64,000 nt of DNA from Kryptolebias marmoratus. Its lineage: Eukaryota > Chordata > Actinopteri > Cyprinodontiformes > Rivulidae. Under the pieces are notes generated by a model. That model had not been told where the DNA came from and did not search any database. It worked only from the letters and a program-made list of their open reading frames with translations. Made by a program: the position numbers and the translations under genes. Of this stretch, positions 23,275-35,339 are shown one piece after another (within the stretch, counting starts at the first letter, position 1; every line of letters starts with the position of its first letter). The stretch is taken from positions 12,510,391-12,574,390 of the forward strand of contig NC_051437.1 in the NCBI RefSeq assembly GCF_001649575.2, in the 5' to 3' direction.

Positions 23275-25880
23275 TTTAAGACCCTGCAAAGACCATCCAC
23301 GTTCTGGCTGATTTTATCTTATTTTTACGTCGTATCAGGGTTGTCCTCCAGTGCGAAGGGGGCTGGATGAAGAAATACTCTGAAAGCCACCTGTAGCTGC
23401 ATTTACAAGAGGCGGAAGAAAGAAAGAAGCAACACAGAGCTCTGCCGCCTCAAAGACAAACCTGGTAAGAAGGGCTTTCTCATGACGGATCTCAAGAGTC
23501 TTGTTACGACCCAACTGCCCCTCGATGTACGATTCCCACTGTCTCGAAGTAATAAGTCAGGCTTCAGAAACGAGTCGGCGAAGACTGAGGGCACGCCGCC
23601 TTCCTCTGCTATCATTTATTAATTAGCTGTTTGTAATGGCTCGTCTGCGAGGGATGGGTTAACCTTCTGCACTGTAAACAACGCCGCTGAGCTGAAGAGG
23701 AGGAAAATGATCAACTGACGCTCACGGCCGCCATGATCCATTTAACCTATTAGCCTCAGCTGCACTAAAGATTACTCACTGAGAAACAATCCTAATGAGA
23801 CAAACGGAGAGAGGGGCGAGTGAAGGATTCATCAGCAAGAAAACGCAGCAAACATTTAATTTCTGCAACGCTACCGGAGTTTAAAAACAGCCTCCAAATG
23901 TTCTTACTCATCAGATACTCCTGAACACAGCTTTTTTTAAAAATAGAACATTTTCCAGCTTTGCTGTGGGATTTATTTTTGTGCTGCACATGAGCCAAAA
24001 GTGGGCTATGGATTAAGCGCATATTTCTTTTTAATGATGAAGCACAAAGCACTAGGAGGCAGCTCTGAAACGCTCTCAAGTTCTTTGAAGCCCCCTTTCC
24101 CCAGCCAGTCCCGCAGATTTTGACTGACTGCTCGCCTTTTCTCTCCCCGCGTTCGCCGAGGAGCCTTCTCAAGGTCTGGGCCTCGGCGAACGCTAATGGC
24201 TGAGCAGCGCCGACGCAGGCTCATTTACACAGGGACCATATTTCATTAAGGCCGTCCCTAATGATCTCCTCCTGGAGTGCTTTTGGTCGCGGAGGATGAG
24301 CGCGCGCATCAGGAGAACAAAACAAGAGGCACTCAAACTGCATTCATGAAACACTGATGACTGGAGAACAGCTGCAAAGCCTCAAACTTGGGGGGGGGAT
24401 CCTGCGAAGTCTGCAGCTGTCAAGCTGTCACGGCCAATACGCCCCGGCGCCCAGGCTAACTAGCGGGGCACTGATTTCAGCTTTGACGACTTTTAGACAA
24501 TGAGCGGCAAAAGCACGGATAAAAGGTTTGCGCTTTCAGGTGACATTAAAGCTGGAATGAAACATGCCACTGTACCCGAAGGAGGCCGACTTCCACCTGC
24601 GGCAGGGGGCGACTCTTCTGCAGCCCTCGGACACAGACCTCCCGAGATTCTCTGTGGCCTCGATCGGCAGGGACGCATGTCTCCTGGAGGGGGACAAACA
24701 GCGTCACAACACAACCAATGCGCCGAACACAACAGACTTAGCAAACACTCCAAGTGTGAAATGACTGCTCGGCCATAAAGCGTCCATCTCCCCTCAGAGG
24801 TTTCCACACCAGCAGCTCGTGAATGGGAAGCTATCGCCGCCGTGGGCTCAAATAAATTTGTTTATTTTTAAATCAACGACACCGTAGACGCCACATAATG
24901 CGCGGAGGCAGTTTTTAAATATGGGGGTGAAAAAAAAAAAAGACAACATTCTAAATAATTCTCGTTCTGAAACGGTGCACACACTTTTCCGGAAGTTATT
25001 AACGGGGAGGTAGTGAAGCTGAGCCGAGGCCGTAAAGAGTTAAAATATTTCTTTTAAAGAAGGGTCGGTATTTGGACCATTAACTCAAGTACAGCTTTCA
25101 AAAAAAAAAAAAAAAAGTGCTGACTGGAAACATGGGAGCGGAGAAAGGATTTCTGGCACGACTGGGCTCTCAAACTTTGTGTCAGACTCGTCCTTTTAGA
25201 GGAAGAACCGAAGCTTTTATTGACAGCTTGGCCACAGAACCCTCTGCTACACTCTCCCTGCCACAACAATGACACATTTGTGTCCCTGATGGAAAAAGAA
25301 TAAAGAAAAGAAAGAAAAAGTGGACAAAACTAAGAATAGTCACTTTCACATTCCCCATTTTTTGTTTCGTTTCAACCTGATTTAGCTTTAAAACCTTTTT
25401 CCATTTGTTTTAATTGTCATTTTCTTGCACATCTAAGAGTCAGTCGGTTTCAGAACGTATTGCACGTCTCGCACAAGTTCGGTTGGTTGTAAATTTGACG
25501 TCTGAACCGCATTTCTACAGCACAGTGCACAGCTGGACTGAAAAAAAGGAAGAGTATTTTTAGAAACTACACAGCGTTCTTGCACGTATTGAAAGTGAAA
25601 TGCATCTCTGCTGCCATTCTTTGAAACGTTTCCTTCAGCCAGACGATGCTTTTCATGCGAAAAACAGAGTCTGACGGTTCGGTTTATTGGTTCAAAACGC
25701 CACACGACACGCAGACATTAGGAGCGTGCTTCGTGAGCGCCGCGATGGTTTCCACGCCCACAAAAATGCGGCAATTGTTTTTGGTGTAAACAAAACAAAC
25801 AATAGGGACGTTAAAGCAAGTTTTAGAAGTTAACTCCATTCACCATCAAATACGGGCACTTAAGCAGAAGCTGATGGTAG
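23275..25880. other. Non-coding stretch, no gene seen
   Basis: Overlapping opposed frames at 24493-24807 reflect GC-rich sequence and do not resemble known proteins. No repeat family was recognised apart from A runs at about 24930 and 25100. Confidence 0.5.
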
Positions 25881-25884
25881 TCCT

Positions 25885-26090
25885 TTTTTTTTGTTCTGGG
25901 GTCGGCCTAAATCAAGATGGTCAACGCAGTTAATCGACCTCAAACACAAAAGTGGCGACAACTCTGTCAGTTTTAGAGATATTGAGCTAAAACTTGGCGT
26001 GGTAGTAGCTGAGAGTCATCCTCAACCAGTATACTTAATTCAAACTCTGGTATGCAAGGCAGAGGGTGATATGTGTTCCTTCCAGGAACG
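25885..26090 (+). repeat. GATGGCCGCC-family repeat, copy 5 (3' half)
   Basis: AAATCAAGATGGTCAACGCA is followed by ACACAAAAGTGGCGACAACT, TTAGAGATATTGAGCTAAAA and GTGGTAGTAGCTGAGAGTCA. Sequence order matches the second half of the unit at 56.6-57.4 kb, in the same orientation. Confidence 0.65.
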
Positions 26091-26799
26091 TTAGGGAGTC
26101 GTTGATGTTTTCGCCGAGCCGAGCGGCTTCCTGGTTGTTTCAGCTCGTTTCTGGAGCTTTCAACCTGCAGTCAAACACACGCCAGCTACCAATCTGAAGC
26201 CTGGATTAAGAACAAAATCCCATCCTTCCTGTCAGTCGCGACCATTTGTAGAAAGAAAAGAAACGAACCTTGCTGTTGCTAACGCAGCAAGACAATAAAT
26301 AGTCCTCGAGGTCCAGGGAAATCTCGGAGGCTGATGGTGTCGCTGCCATGTGCCGCCGTTTCGGCATGATAAATAATTACCATAAAATAGAAATAATTCT
26401 TATTTCTCTGCAGTGAATGAACATAGAGCTACAAACCTCTGACCTACGGGCTGACTTTCCCTTCTCCCTCGTCTCCAACAGCGGCATACAGTCGGAAAGT
26501 CTGAACTCGTTTTGAACCTTTAAGTGAAAGGACTACTTCACAAACAGCGTGTTAATTAAAAACGGCAGCTTTTTCCTCGTAAGATGGAGGTAATCTGCAG
26601 CTAAAAGCCCATGATGTTCCCGTCTTTGGTTCCTTCCACTGCGTAAACATATTGTAGCAAATGAACTGCATGTTTATGGTCATTTGAATGAGTTTATGTA
26701 GAGCTTTTCTGCTGATATTCACCACATTCACAGGTTTTAAATGTCGCTCTCCCTGGTTCTTTTCTCCACTACACACACACTTCACACGCAGATCAACGT

Positions 26800-26915
26800 T
26801 TGGCGGAAGAGTGCACTTTAGTGTCTTGCCCAAAGACACTTTAACAAGTGGCCTAGAGAAGCTTCCAGTTGGCAGGAGCCTCTTCCTCCTTAGCTCCAGC
26901 TGCCTCGGTTAGATG
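26800..26915 (-). mobile_element. Fragment of a SINE-like repeat, inverted
   Basis: TTTAGTGTCTTGCCCAAAGA, then CACTTTAACAAGTGG and CTTAGCTCCAGCTGCC, are the reverse complement of the GGGCAAGACACT block and tRNA-like head seen in the family at 22957. Only the head and neck are present. A tail was not found. Confidence 0.45.
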
Positions 26916-26919
26916 TCGC

Positions 26920-28975
26920 TGCTGTGAGTCACAGTGTTCACAACGAAGCCTAATCGAGACCTGACCTCCAGTTTGCTCGGTCAAAAGGAACGGCAAGGAC
27001 AGAGGCAGGAAACGCAGAGTCCCGAGCGCCTATCAGGAGAGGACAACAACAGCTCGGCGCGGTTCCCCGAGGACGGCTCCGGCTGAGAGCGCGAGACGGC
27101 GCCAGCGGAGTGTTGAAACAGCACCGTCACCCCTCGTCCCTGCAGACAAATATCAGCTCAACTGTCTTGGTACGTACTGTCACTGCTGCACAAAAGGGCA
27201 CTTTAAGGTTACGGAGCCGTGTGAACCGGCTGCACTTCGGTCCACGCGCCGTGCTATTTTAGACACAGCTGCAGAAATCTGCTGCTTCGACGCCATCTCA
27301 GCAATAAGATGCTGCAAGTGTGCAGTCTCTGTGCTGCCTCTTTGTATATTACGCCATCTCCTTTGGCATTGCATTTGGGCTTTATTAATTATCCAGAACA
27401 ATATGTTGGACCAGGCACGTATTTGAACTGATCTGAAATGCTTTGTTTGCCCGTGCCGCCTTGAGACGCGCCTCGGAGAGAGTTTCTGACTTCCAGCACA
27501 ACGGCCCCGGCGCAGCTTCATTCTCTTCGCTGTCATCTCCATAATAACGGCTGAGCCGTATAATCCCCGCCCCTCTCCGTTTTCCCCCGAGCCTCGGCGG
27601 AGGAGTTCGGGAGAATGAAAGCCGCGGACTGAGGCGTTCTCTTATGCCCGCAGTCGGTTTTCTGACAGGCTCTCCCGGACTCCCAGTCCCGACCCGACAC
27701 GTTCGATAAACAGAAGATGGGACGTGAGCTCGGGAGGTCACAAAGGCCTCGCCTCGAACGATGGGAAATTTCAATTAGCACGCTCCCAGACAAACAGAGC
27801 TGCCATCCACCATGATGCTCACAGGTAAACACGCAAAAAAATATAATCAATATGGTTGGTTTTGTTGCGTAAAATGAGGGACTAACTCCAAAGGCTTTTT
27901 GTCGTTTGCTCATCTGGGTTTATGAATAGCTGATGTGCTAATGTGCATCAGGTGGAAGGGGGGGGGGGGGGGNNNNNNNNNNNNNNNNNNNNNNNNNNNN
28001 NNNNNNNNNNNNNNNNNNNNNNNNNNNNNNNNNNNNNNNNGGGGGGCATCTTATCAAACATTCACTGGAGAACAATCCAATAAAAGCAGGTCATTGAAGC
28101 CGTCGAGCCCCTGCCTGAACGTCTCAGCCAAGCTCTAATCACGTCTGAATAAAGCCATTCATTCTGATTACACAACAGCAGACCAATTAAAACACAACCA
28201 TGTTGTTACTCCTCCCTCATTAGGCAATGAATTTGGTGGAAAATAATCCAGGCATCGGTGGCCAAGACCCCCGCCTCCCCCACAAAACCTCTTTCAAAGC
28301 AGGCAATCCAGCAGGATCATGGGCTTATTTATTTATGGAGCATGTGCCAAGTTCAGAGGCTTTTACATCATTAATGACAATCAAATCCTACCGAGCCATG
28401 TAACACACAAAATTTTAAACAGCCGAGCTCACAAGTGTCATGCTGTGGCGTATTAACAAGGTGTGAGATGTAATCGCAAGTGTTGTCAGCGCTGTGCCGT
28501 TGTGTCAGTTTAAGGGATTTTAGGTGTTTTTTTATTTTTCATTTTTTTTCCCCCTGATCAGGTTCAAAAGAAAGGAACTCTGAGTCGAAACAAAACTTAA
28601 AAATGAGAAAGGCGTTCATGAAAACAGTCTCTGCTTTGAAAAGAGGCTGCAGAATATCCACTTTATAATCTAAAACGGAGCGAATGTGTTGAATTTGGCC
28701 TAGAATGCAGGTTTGCACGCCGTACACTCAGAAATAAGGCGTGAATTTTAAGAAATCGGCCGCTGAGCGCAGCTGCGTGACCCGCTGGTCGCTCGGCCGA
28801 GAACACTGACACTACAATGGAGAATTCAACTTTTTTTTTTTTCTAATTTTGAGTCACCAACTAGTCTCTGAAAGTTACAGCTCAGTGAGAGACTACTCTC
28901 TACTCTCAGGGCCTAACCTGCACTACTTACAGCATGTCTTTGGTGTGGAAGACTCAAAATTAGCTTACCATCTAA
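26920..28975. other. Non-coding stretch with a G-tract gap
   Basis: It contains a CpG-rich patch at about 27000-27140 and another at about 27470-27700. Right of the gap (28050-28510) is AT-rich single-copy-looking sequence with homeodomain-type ATTAATGACAATCAAATC near 28369. No exon was recognised. Confidence 0.5.
27973..28040. other. Assembly gap flanked by G runs
   Basis: 68 N bases lie between a G run on the left (27958-27972) and six Gs on the right, so the gap probably sits inside one long G tract. Confidence 0.99.
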
Positions 28976-28977
28976 AA

Positions 28978-29188
28978 CAGGGGTGGGCAATCCTGGTCCT
29001 CGAGGGCCATCCTGCAGGTTTTACTTGTTTCTCTGCTCCAACACACCTGATTTGAACCAATGGGTGATTAACAGGCTTCTGCAGAACATGAAGAGGTAAT
29101 TTAACCACTGAATCAGGTGTGTTGGAGCAGAGAAAGAACTAAAACTTGCAGGATAGTGGCCCACAAGGACCAGGATTGCCCACCCCTG
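28978..29188. mobile_element. Palindromic hAT-type MITE with 8-bp target duplication
   Basis: The 211-bp element begins CAGGGGTGGGCAATCCTGG and ends with its inverted copy CCAGGATTGCCCACCCCTG. Sub-terminal sequences are also inverted: TGCTCCAACACACCTGAT on the left half against ATCAGGTGTGTTGGAGCA on the right. It is flanked by a perfect 8-bp direct repeat ATCTAAAA (28970-28977 and 29189-29196), the target-site size expected of hAT elements. No coding capacity is present. The intact duplication and well-matched arms suggest a comparatively recent insertion. Confidence 0.88.
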
Positions 29189-29959
29189 ATCTAAAAGGTG
29201 TTTGTTTTCTGCTTTGTAGCGTATCCAATAAGGTTTCCCTTAAATAAGTGACATGTTCAAGTCCAGCTTCCTTTCAGAGACCAATAATAGTTACCATTAG
29301 CGAGCTGTGATCTCATTTGCATACAGTTGCAATAAAATAATGACCTGCAGTCTATCAAGTATCAAAAAGAAATCGTTTTTAATCCCCCCAAGTCTGAGCA
29401 GAAAGTGGGCCGGGACTCTACGTTGTCATGAATCTGACAGTACTCGGTACTGCCTGTAATCTTAAACTGCATCACCCACAGGACATGGGTTGGAAACAGG
29501 AAGTCATAACCTGCCCTACGCTGCTCCCGATCGGGTCAGATTTAACGTTAGGACTCAAGGAGCCAATCGGAGGAACGGCTGGGCGAGCACTAATGAGAGC
29601 TGGAATATACATATACAGCTCAGGATCGTTACTGTAAGTAAACCGTAAATCCGTTGGTAACTTTTAAGACGTGGTACTTAGTCTCGGCGCAACGCTCCCA
29701 TCTTCCTTTGGGTGAAACAATCCCTCCACTTTGACTGGCAGGACACTCCTGGTGTGTTTGCGAAGGAAACTGCTTAAAATAAAACTAAAAAGCTTGATAG
29801 GAATGTTGTAAAGAGCCCAAATATTATGGCCTGTCAGGCAAATAATTATTTTATGTTACTGCTCAATGATCTCCAGCGTTAAATAGAAAAACTTTTATCA
29901 ATATTGGACCAGATTGAAGTTCATCAAAGTGAATGAATGTTCTTTAAGCTTCTTTATTT

Positions 29960-30115
29960 TGAGTTAGGAACAGTAAACTAAATAATTATATGTATGATTT
30001 ACTTCTCGTTTTTAAATACCTTACAGAGCATACCAGCACTTTTACACTCCCCCCCCCCCACACACACACACACTTTGAGGACTGTCCCAAGTATTATCTG
30101 CAAGAGTTCGTCTTA
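29960..30115. mobile_element. Diverged relative of the 53.4-kb MITE
   Basis: The left edge shares GTTAGGAACAGT with the element at 53.4 kb. On the right, a C run and CA repeat are followed by TTTGAGGACTGTCCCAAGTA and TTATCTGCAAGAG, which align with CTGAGGTTGTTCAAAGTGCT and ATCTACAACAGG there. Similarity is patchy and there is a shorter middle, so this is a tentative match. Confidence 0.35.
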
Positions 30116-30119
30116 TCCA

Positions 30120-33100
30120 GAGCACTTTTATGTTTTAATGAGAGGTTAAAATAGTTAAAAGACCTAACAGGTGATTTATTATAAAGATACACAGGATTTA
30201 TTTGTTCGACTGCCTCTGTGTAGAAATCTGACGCATTTTATTTTTGGATTTCCAGTGAGAGAAAGTCCACTAATCTGTGTCGTTCTGACAAAGATTTCCA
30301 AGTTTTTTTCTTTGAAATGTTTAACTTTGAACACAGAGTCGATTCAGACAGAAATTCCAACAATTATTTTGTGCCCTTTTAATTGTAGTTCTTCAAATTG
30401 GCCAAAATTAAAGCTGGCTTTACAAAAAACGAGAAACTGGAAATGGCTCTGAACCGTGCAATCAGTACACCCCAAATACATACTTTTTTTTTCTTCCCAT
30501 TTAGCCTTTTGGCACCTTTAGTTGGCCTTTTATTGAAATGTTTTAACTCTTAGTTAGCCTTTTCGTACCATTAGTTTAGTTTAGTTTAGTCTATCTTAGC
30601 CTGTTCTTAAATCCTAGTTTAGTTTATGTTAACTTATTATCATTTCATTATATCTTAGTTTGGTTTTCCTCAGTTTATTTTTAGTATGACTTGTTTTAGA
30701 TAAGCTTAGTTTTTTATATCCTAGTTTCCTAGCTTGGTTTTTCATCTATTTTACTTTTGCCATTATCGTGTGTGTTTGATCCGCCCTGTTGTTGAAGGGT
30801 GCTACAAAAATAGACTTGACTATAAATTCAAACACCAAATTCACCTCAAACTTCCTGAGATCCCCTCAGAGACAGATATGGCTGGACCCGTCAGGCTGGA
30901 GATTGGTTTTTTTGGCAACATATATCAATCCAGGTGGTTTTACTGTAGCGACTTAGTGACACGTTTTTTCCTCATCTTCGACGAGGAAACTATTAAAAAG
31001 AAAATGGTTTGAAAAAAAAAAGATAAACATATCTGTGAAAAGCGAAATAACAAAACAAAAACAAAAGTGTCCTATAAGATTGAAGCCCATTCAGTCTTTG
31101 TGATCTTCCATCAATGAGCGTAAAGCACAAAGACGGAGCAAAGTTCATCGACGGATTTGGAAGAGGTTCCACTTTCTTGCTGATGTGCTGTTTTATCAAA
31201 AAAAAAAAAAAACATATCCCCGCTTTCTTGGTGTTATTAATGAATGCGGCTTTGTTGTGAAACCACTTTGCCGCTCTCCTCCGGGCTCCTGCGAGAGCTC
31301 TTAGCGCTCGTACCATTTTGGAGGGGGCATTTGAAATTACAGCCCATGATATTCACTGACATTCAGTAAATGTTTCGGTACACCGGTGCATCTGCTCGCC
31401 TTGTTAACGCTCCCTTTGGGTAACTGGACTGTTGTCTCTGCTGGGCTTATAATTAAACACCCACACCTGACGTGTCAGGAGAGAAAAAAAGGTGAGGAGA
31501 AGTTCTTTTTTTTTTCTTTCCCAGAATGACGACCGCCTTTTCGGGACACGAGCTGAATTTAAATAAAGGTAACTGTGGACGAATCCACAACCGCGCGGAT
31601 TCAGAGGGTTGCTGCCATTTGGGAGGTTTCCAACCACATCAAAACATGCTCGCCTCTGATGCTCTGTCCTCCATTTCTACTGTTACGCCTGAAATACGCC
31701 TGAAACCAGAGCAAGAATCCTAACTTTTTACACTTGTTCCACAGAGGGGGGGGGAGCAAAACAAATGGTAATGTTCCTCACACTTTGCAGGATTCAGTTA
31801 TTCAAAAAAATATAAAAAAATCTCATCTGTGATCATGTTTTCTGATAAATATTTAACGTCGGCTTTGAAATATTAATGCTGGGAGCTGCAGAGCACAATT
31901 ATTTCAAAAGAGGCGGCAGAGAGAAAAAAAAAAAAACCTGATTGGATTTACAGGTGGATGTGTTTAAAGGACTGAGATCTCCAGAGTCGAGTAATACTGA
32001 ATGATTTAGCATTTCAGACAATTTGTGCTTGTTCCCGAGCCGTTTCCACAAAGCCAAGGTTCTGCCACGGAGTGCGGCTCAGCTTTCTAACGCTTAAATG
32101 TTAAGTGAAATTAGAATTTGGAAGACAACGTAAAGACTTGGGAGTGTGAATCTTTCGCTTTTGCATAATTTAATTCCAGTTGCCGTTGTTCGCCGTTTGA
32201 TTCAGTGGTTTCCAGCCTTGTTTTCCTCAGAGACGCTCTTCCTGCGCCGACAGAATGCCTCCTAATGCAGACACCTGCATGCACAGGCTCACAAACGGCA
32301 AAGTACTTATTTAGCCATTTGCTTTTTAGCTCATTTATCACTCAATGTTCGTCAGGAATATAACTAAGATGAGTTTTATTGAGAGAAAACAGAAACTTGT
32401 TGACTTTCCATTCCACTGACCGGAAAGGTGTCAGGGTTTTTATTTTTATTTTTATAAATTGGGTCAAAAGATTTTAGAGCATTGACAGCTCTGATGAGAC
32501 GTGAGACTACAGTATCTGGTCTGTCCGAGTCCAACGGCTTGTTCTTTGGGGATCCAGATTCTAAACGTTTTTTCCCCGCTCCGATTATTTGGAAGAAATG
32601 TGACTTCCTGACGCCCGCGGCCGGCTGATTGTACAGTACGTACAGAAACCATTTATTATTTGTGGTTTGGTTTCATCACGTTTCCATCAGATCTAGTAAT
32701 GGCTCAGCCACAGGGGAGGAGGAGCGTCTCATTGCTCGGGAAGATCACCTCACCGTTGTTGTTTGGTTTGCACTTTACAACAGTTTCCTGTAGTGCAACC
32801 ACAACAAATAAAAAAATAAATGCCAATCGTACCCAAACACGCCAAACCAGCGTTCCTCTACTAGATGCTAGATGCTCCCCACATGAAACGGACTTTCTAG
32901 GCAAAACGAGCTAGAGTTTGATTAAAGCGGACTGAGCAGGGCTGCTGTGAACGCACCCTTAGTTTTTATTGTTTCAGTTCCATTAACACTTGTAAAAAGC
33001 AGCTCTGCGTGTAACAGAACTATTTGATCCCTTCAGACTTGTAATTATCATTTTAGTGTATTAATATTTAGTACAAAAGCCTTTTGACTCCCTCTGTGCC

Positions 33101-34730
33101 ATTAACCCCCCCCCTCAGCTCGTGAACCACTGTAGTATCGGGTGGTAATTGTAGAATATTTCATATTTTTTCCCCTCACTTGGGAAAAACTGTAAATCTC
33201 ATCCGAACTGATTATTTCCCCTTCACCCCTAAAAATGATTATTTCCTTTCAACTGGTCTGATTTCATCCGAAACACACATTTTTCATTTGCACTTCCATG
33301 TCGTGCTATGAGGCTAAAGATTAAAATGCCAATCAGCAGCCCCCCTCCCCCGCCGATATTACACAATCACATCGTTTTGGAATGAGGCTTTTCAGAGAAC
33401 CGCAGCACAGAGAGCTGCAGACCTGACAGGAAAACAGACAGCTGCTTTTTTTTTTTTTAAACATACTTATACACCGTTGTGTTGTGAATACACAGCACTC
33501 CAGATTCAGAGGCTGTTGGGATTCCTGAGGAGAGGAGCTGCAGATAAGGAGCGTGTTTACCAGCGGGAGAAGTCCATCTTTACTCTGAACACGGTCCGTA
33601 TTCCTCGGCTGCGCTCACAGCGAATAGCAGACGGATTCGCAGTACAGTTTTAAATATTAACTGTGTCAGCATGCGCGCTCCCCACCAATTTCCAGCTCTA
33701 AACGCTCCCACGGCCGATGACTGAAAACACTGGAATGTGACCTTGATATAAAACCTCATCATTTCCCTTTCCACGCTGTTATTTCCAGCGGGAGCCAACA
33801 CCAACACCAGAAACAGGTTCCTGTCCCCGCCACGTACACCAGCCTACTGTGGCGTGTATTGTAAAGGGGAAAGCTTTGGGGTTTTTTGGGGTTTTTTTGG
33901 TTTTTGTTGAATGGGAACACGTGTGTGTGAAAGAAGAAGAGATTATCACAGCAGTTAGAAATACCTGACCATTCTGGAGGGGTCACACTCCGATCTGAAA
34001 GACAGAAAAAAAAAAGAAAAACCAAGATCAATGATTTTGTTAAACAAGAATGCTGCAGCGGGTCAGTGCTGCAGTTCCATAAAAACACCTCAATAACCGT
34101 CAGCTGATACAAAGTTCAGCTCTCTGCCGCTGAAAGGTGCTTCACTTCAGAGCAGATCCATCATCTGCTCTCCTGAGAAACACCAGATTCCAGCGCCGAC
34201 ATTAACGGGGTCGTACATAAGCTTTCAGCTGCGCGTCTCCAAACTGTCTCCTCTACAAACGCAACAATTACGTTCGTGGTGTACAAGCAGACATTTGCTT
34301 TTTGTAATTTTGTGCCAAATGAATTATACGGCCATTAACATGACTAACTAACTAGTTCTGCTATTATTCTTTTTCACGATGATTCGCTAAATTGTAAATA
34401 ATGGTCCATTTTACTCCCTCAAAATACAATTTTAAGTGGTTCCCATTCTTAAGTGGGCATGAAACGACCCCTACTGAAAGATTAGGACTGCAGTGAACCA
34501 TCAATGCTGCTAAATTGATGTTTTTAATAAAAACAACAAAAAAAAGTCAGAAGCACGAGTCTATGAAACAACGCCAAAAGTAACAACGTAAAAACTAATT
34601 TTATGACACACTTTGTCAAGAAAACAATCACCAGGTTCCTTGAAAGGTTTAGAGAGAAAAACTTCATCTGGTAATGATCCAGAGAAACCCAATTAAACAC
34701 ATAAAGTTAAAAAAAACAACGATCTGATTC
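30120..34730. other. Non-coding stretch, no gene seen
   Basis: Besides the TAGTTT repeat it holds A/T homopolymers, a G/T-rich stretch at 33875-33906 and a C run near 33107. The part near 32900-32965 (GCGGACTGAGCAGGGCTGCT, then GTGAACGCACCCTTA) resembles the end of a common fish transposon, but no partner end was found. Confidence 0.5.
30540..30745 (+). repeat. Degenerate TAGTTT-rich tandem repeat
   Basis: Repeated forms of TTAGTTTAGTTTAGTTTAG, CTTAGCC and CTAGTTT fill about 200 bp with irregular spacing. It looks like an old simple repeat that has drifted. Confidence 0.6.
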
Positions 34731-34734
34731 ACTG

Positions 34735-35335
34735 AAAACACACAAAAACAAAGGCTGATATAGTACGACGTGAAACAATTCAGCCTCTAATCACAACACA
34801 ACTAACCCTTTAGTCACAACAACAAAGCAAAGTCATGATTTTGCCAATTACTGACAGAATCCCAAACAGGTCTTGTTTTGAAATGATAATACACTTTCAA
34901 TAAACCTGACTCACAGTTTCACAACATGTCAAAATGAGGCCTAGTGCAAAATAATAACAAGGAAAACCCTCCAGGCAGCAGACGTGTTTAACACTCAGTA
35001 ACTCAGAAAAACACATGTTCCACATTCTCAACCAAAATTAACCTTTTCGTTCTGGAATAAAAGTCGAACCTCGTGATCAGGTTGAAGCACCATTTCTGCG
35101 TTTGTTGCTGTTTGTACCAGCGCTGCGGCCAGCAGGTGTCACTAATGAGAAACCAAACGGCAGGAAGTGGCACCAGAGGGAAGAGCTGTCCACTAAAAAC
35201 AACCAAACAACAGTTTTTGTAACTTTTCGTCTTTTTTTCCCCCACCCTGAAGTAGTTGCCTGTCGAAACAAACCTGCTCACATTTAATCTTTAAATGATT
35301 CTGATTATATCTGCACAGAATCTAAAACTGCATGA
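34735..35335 (+). repeat. Dispersed repeat family B, copy 2
   Basis: TTCAGCCTCTAATCACAACA, CAACTAACCCTTTAGTCACA, GATCAGGTTGAAGCACCATT, TTTGTTGCTGTTTGTACCAG, AATGAGAAACCAAACGGCAG and GAGCTGTCCACTAAAAACAA align in order with copy 1. The minisatellite seed is present about twice but not expanded. No coding frame is conserved. Confidence 0.7.
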
Positions 35336-35339
35336 GTAC

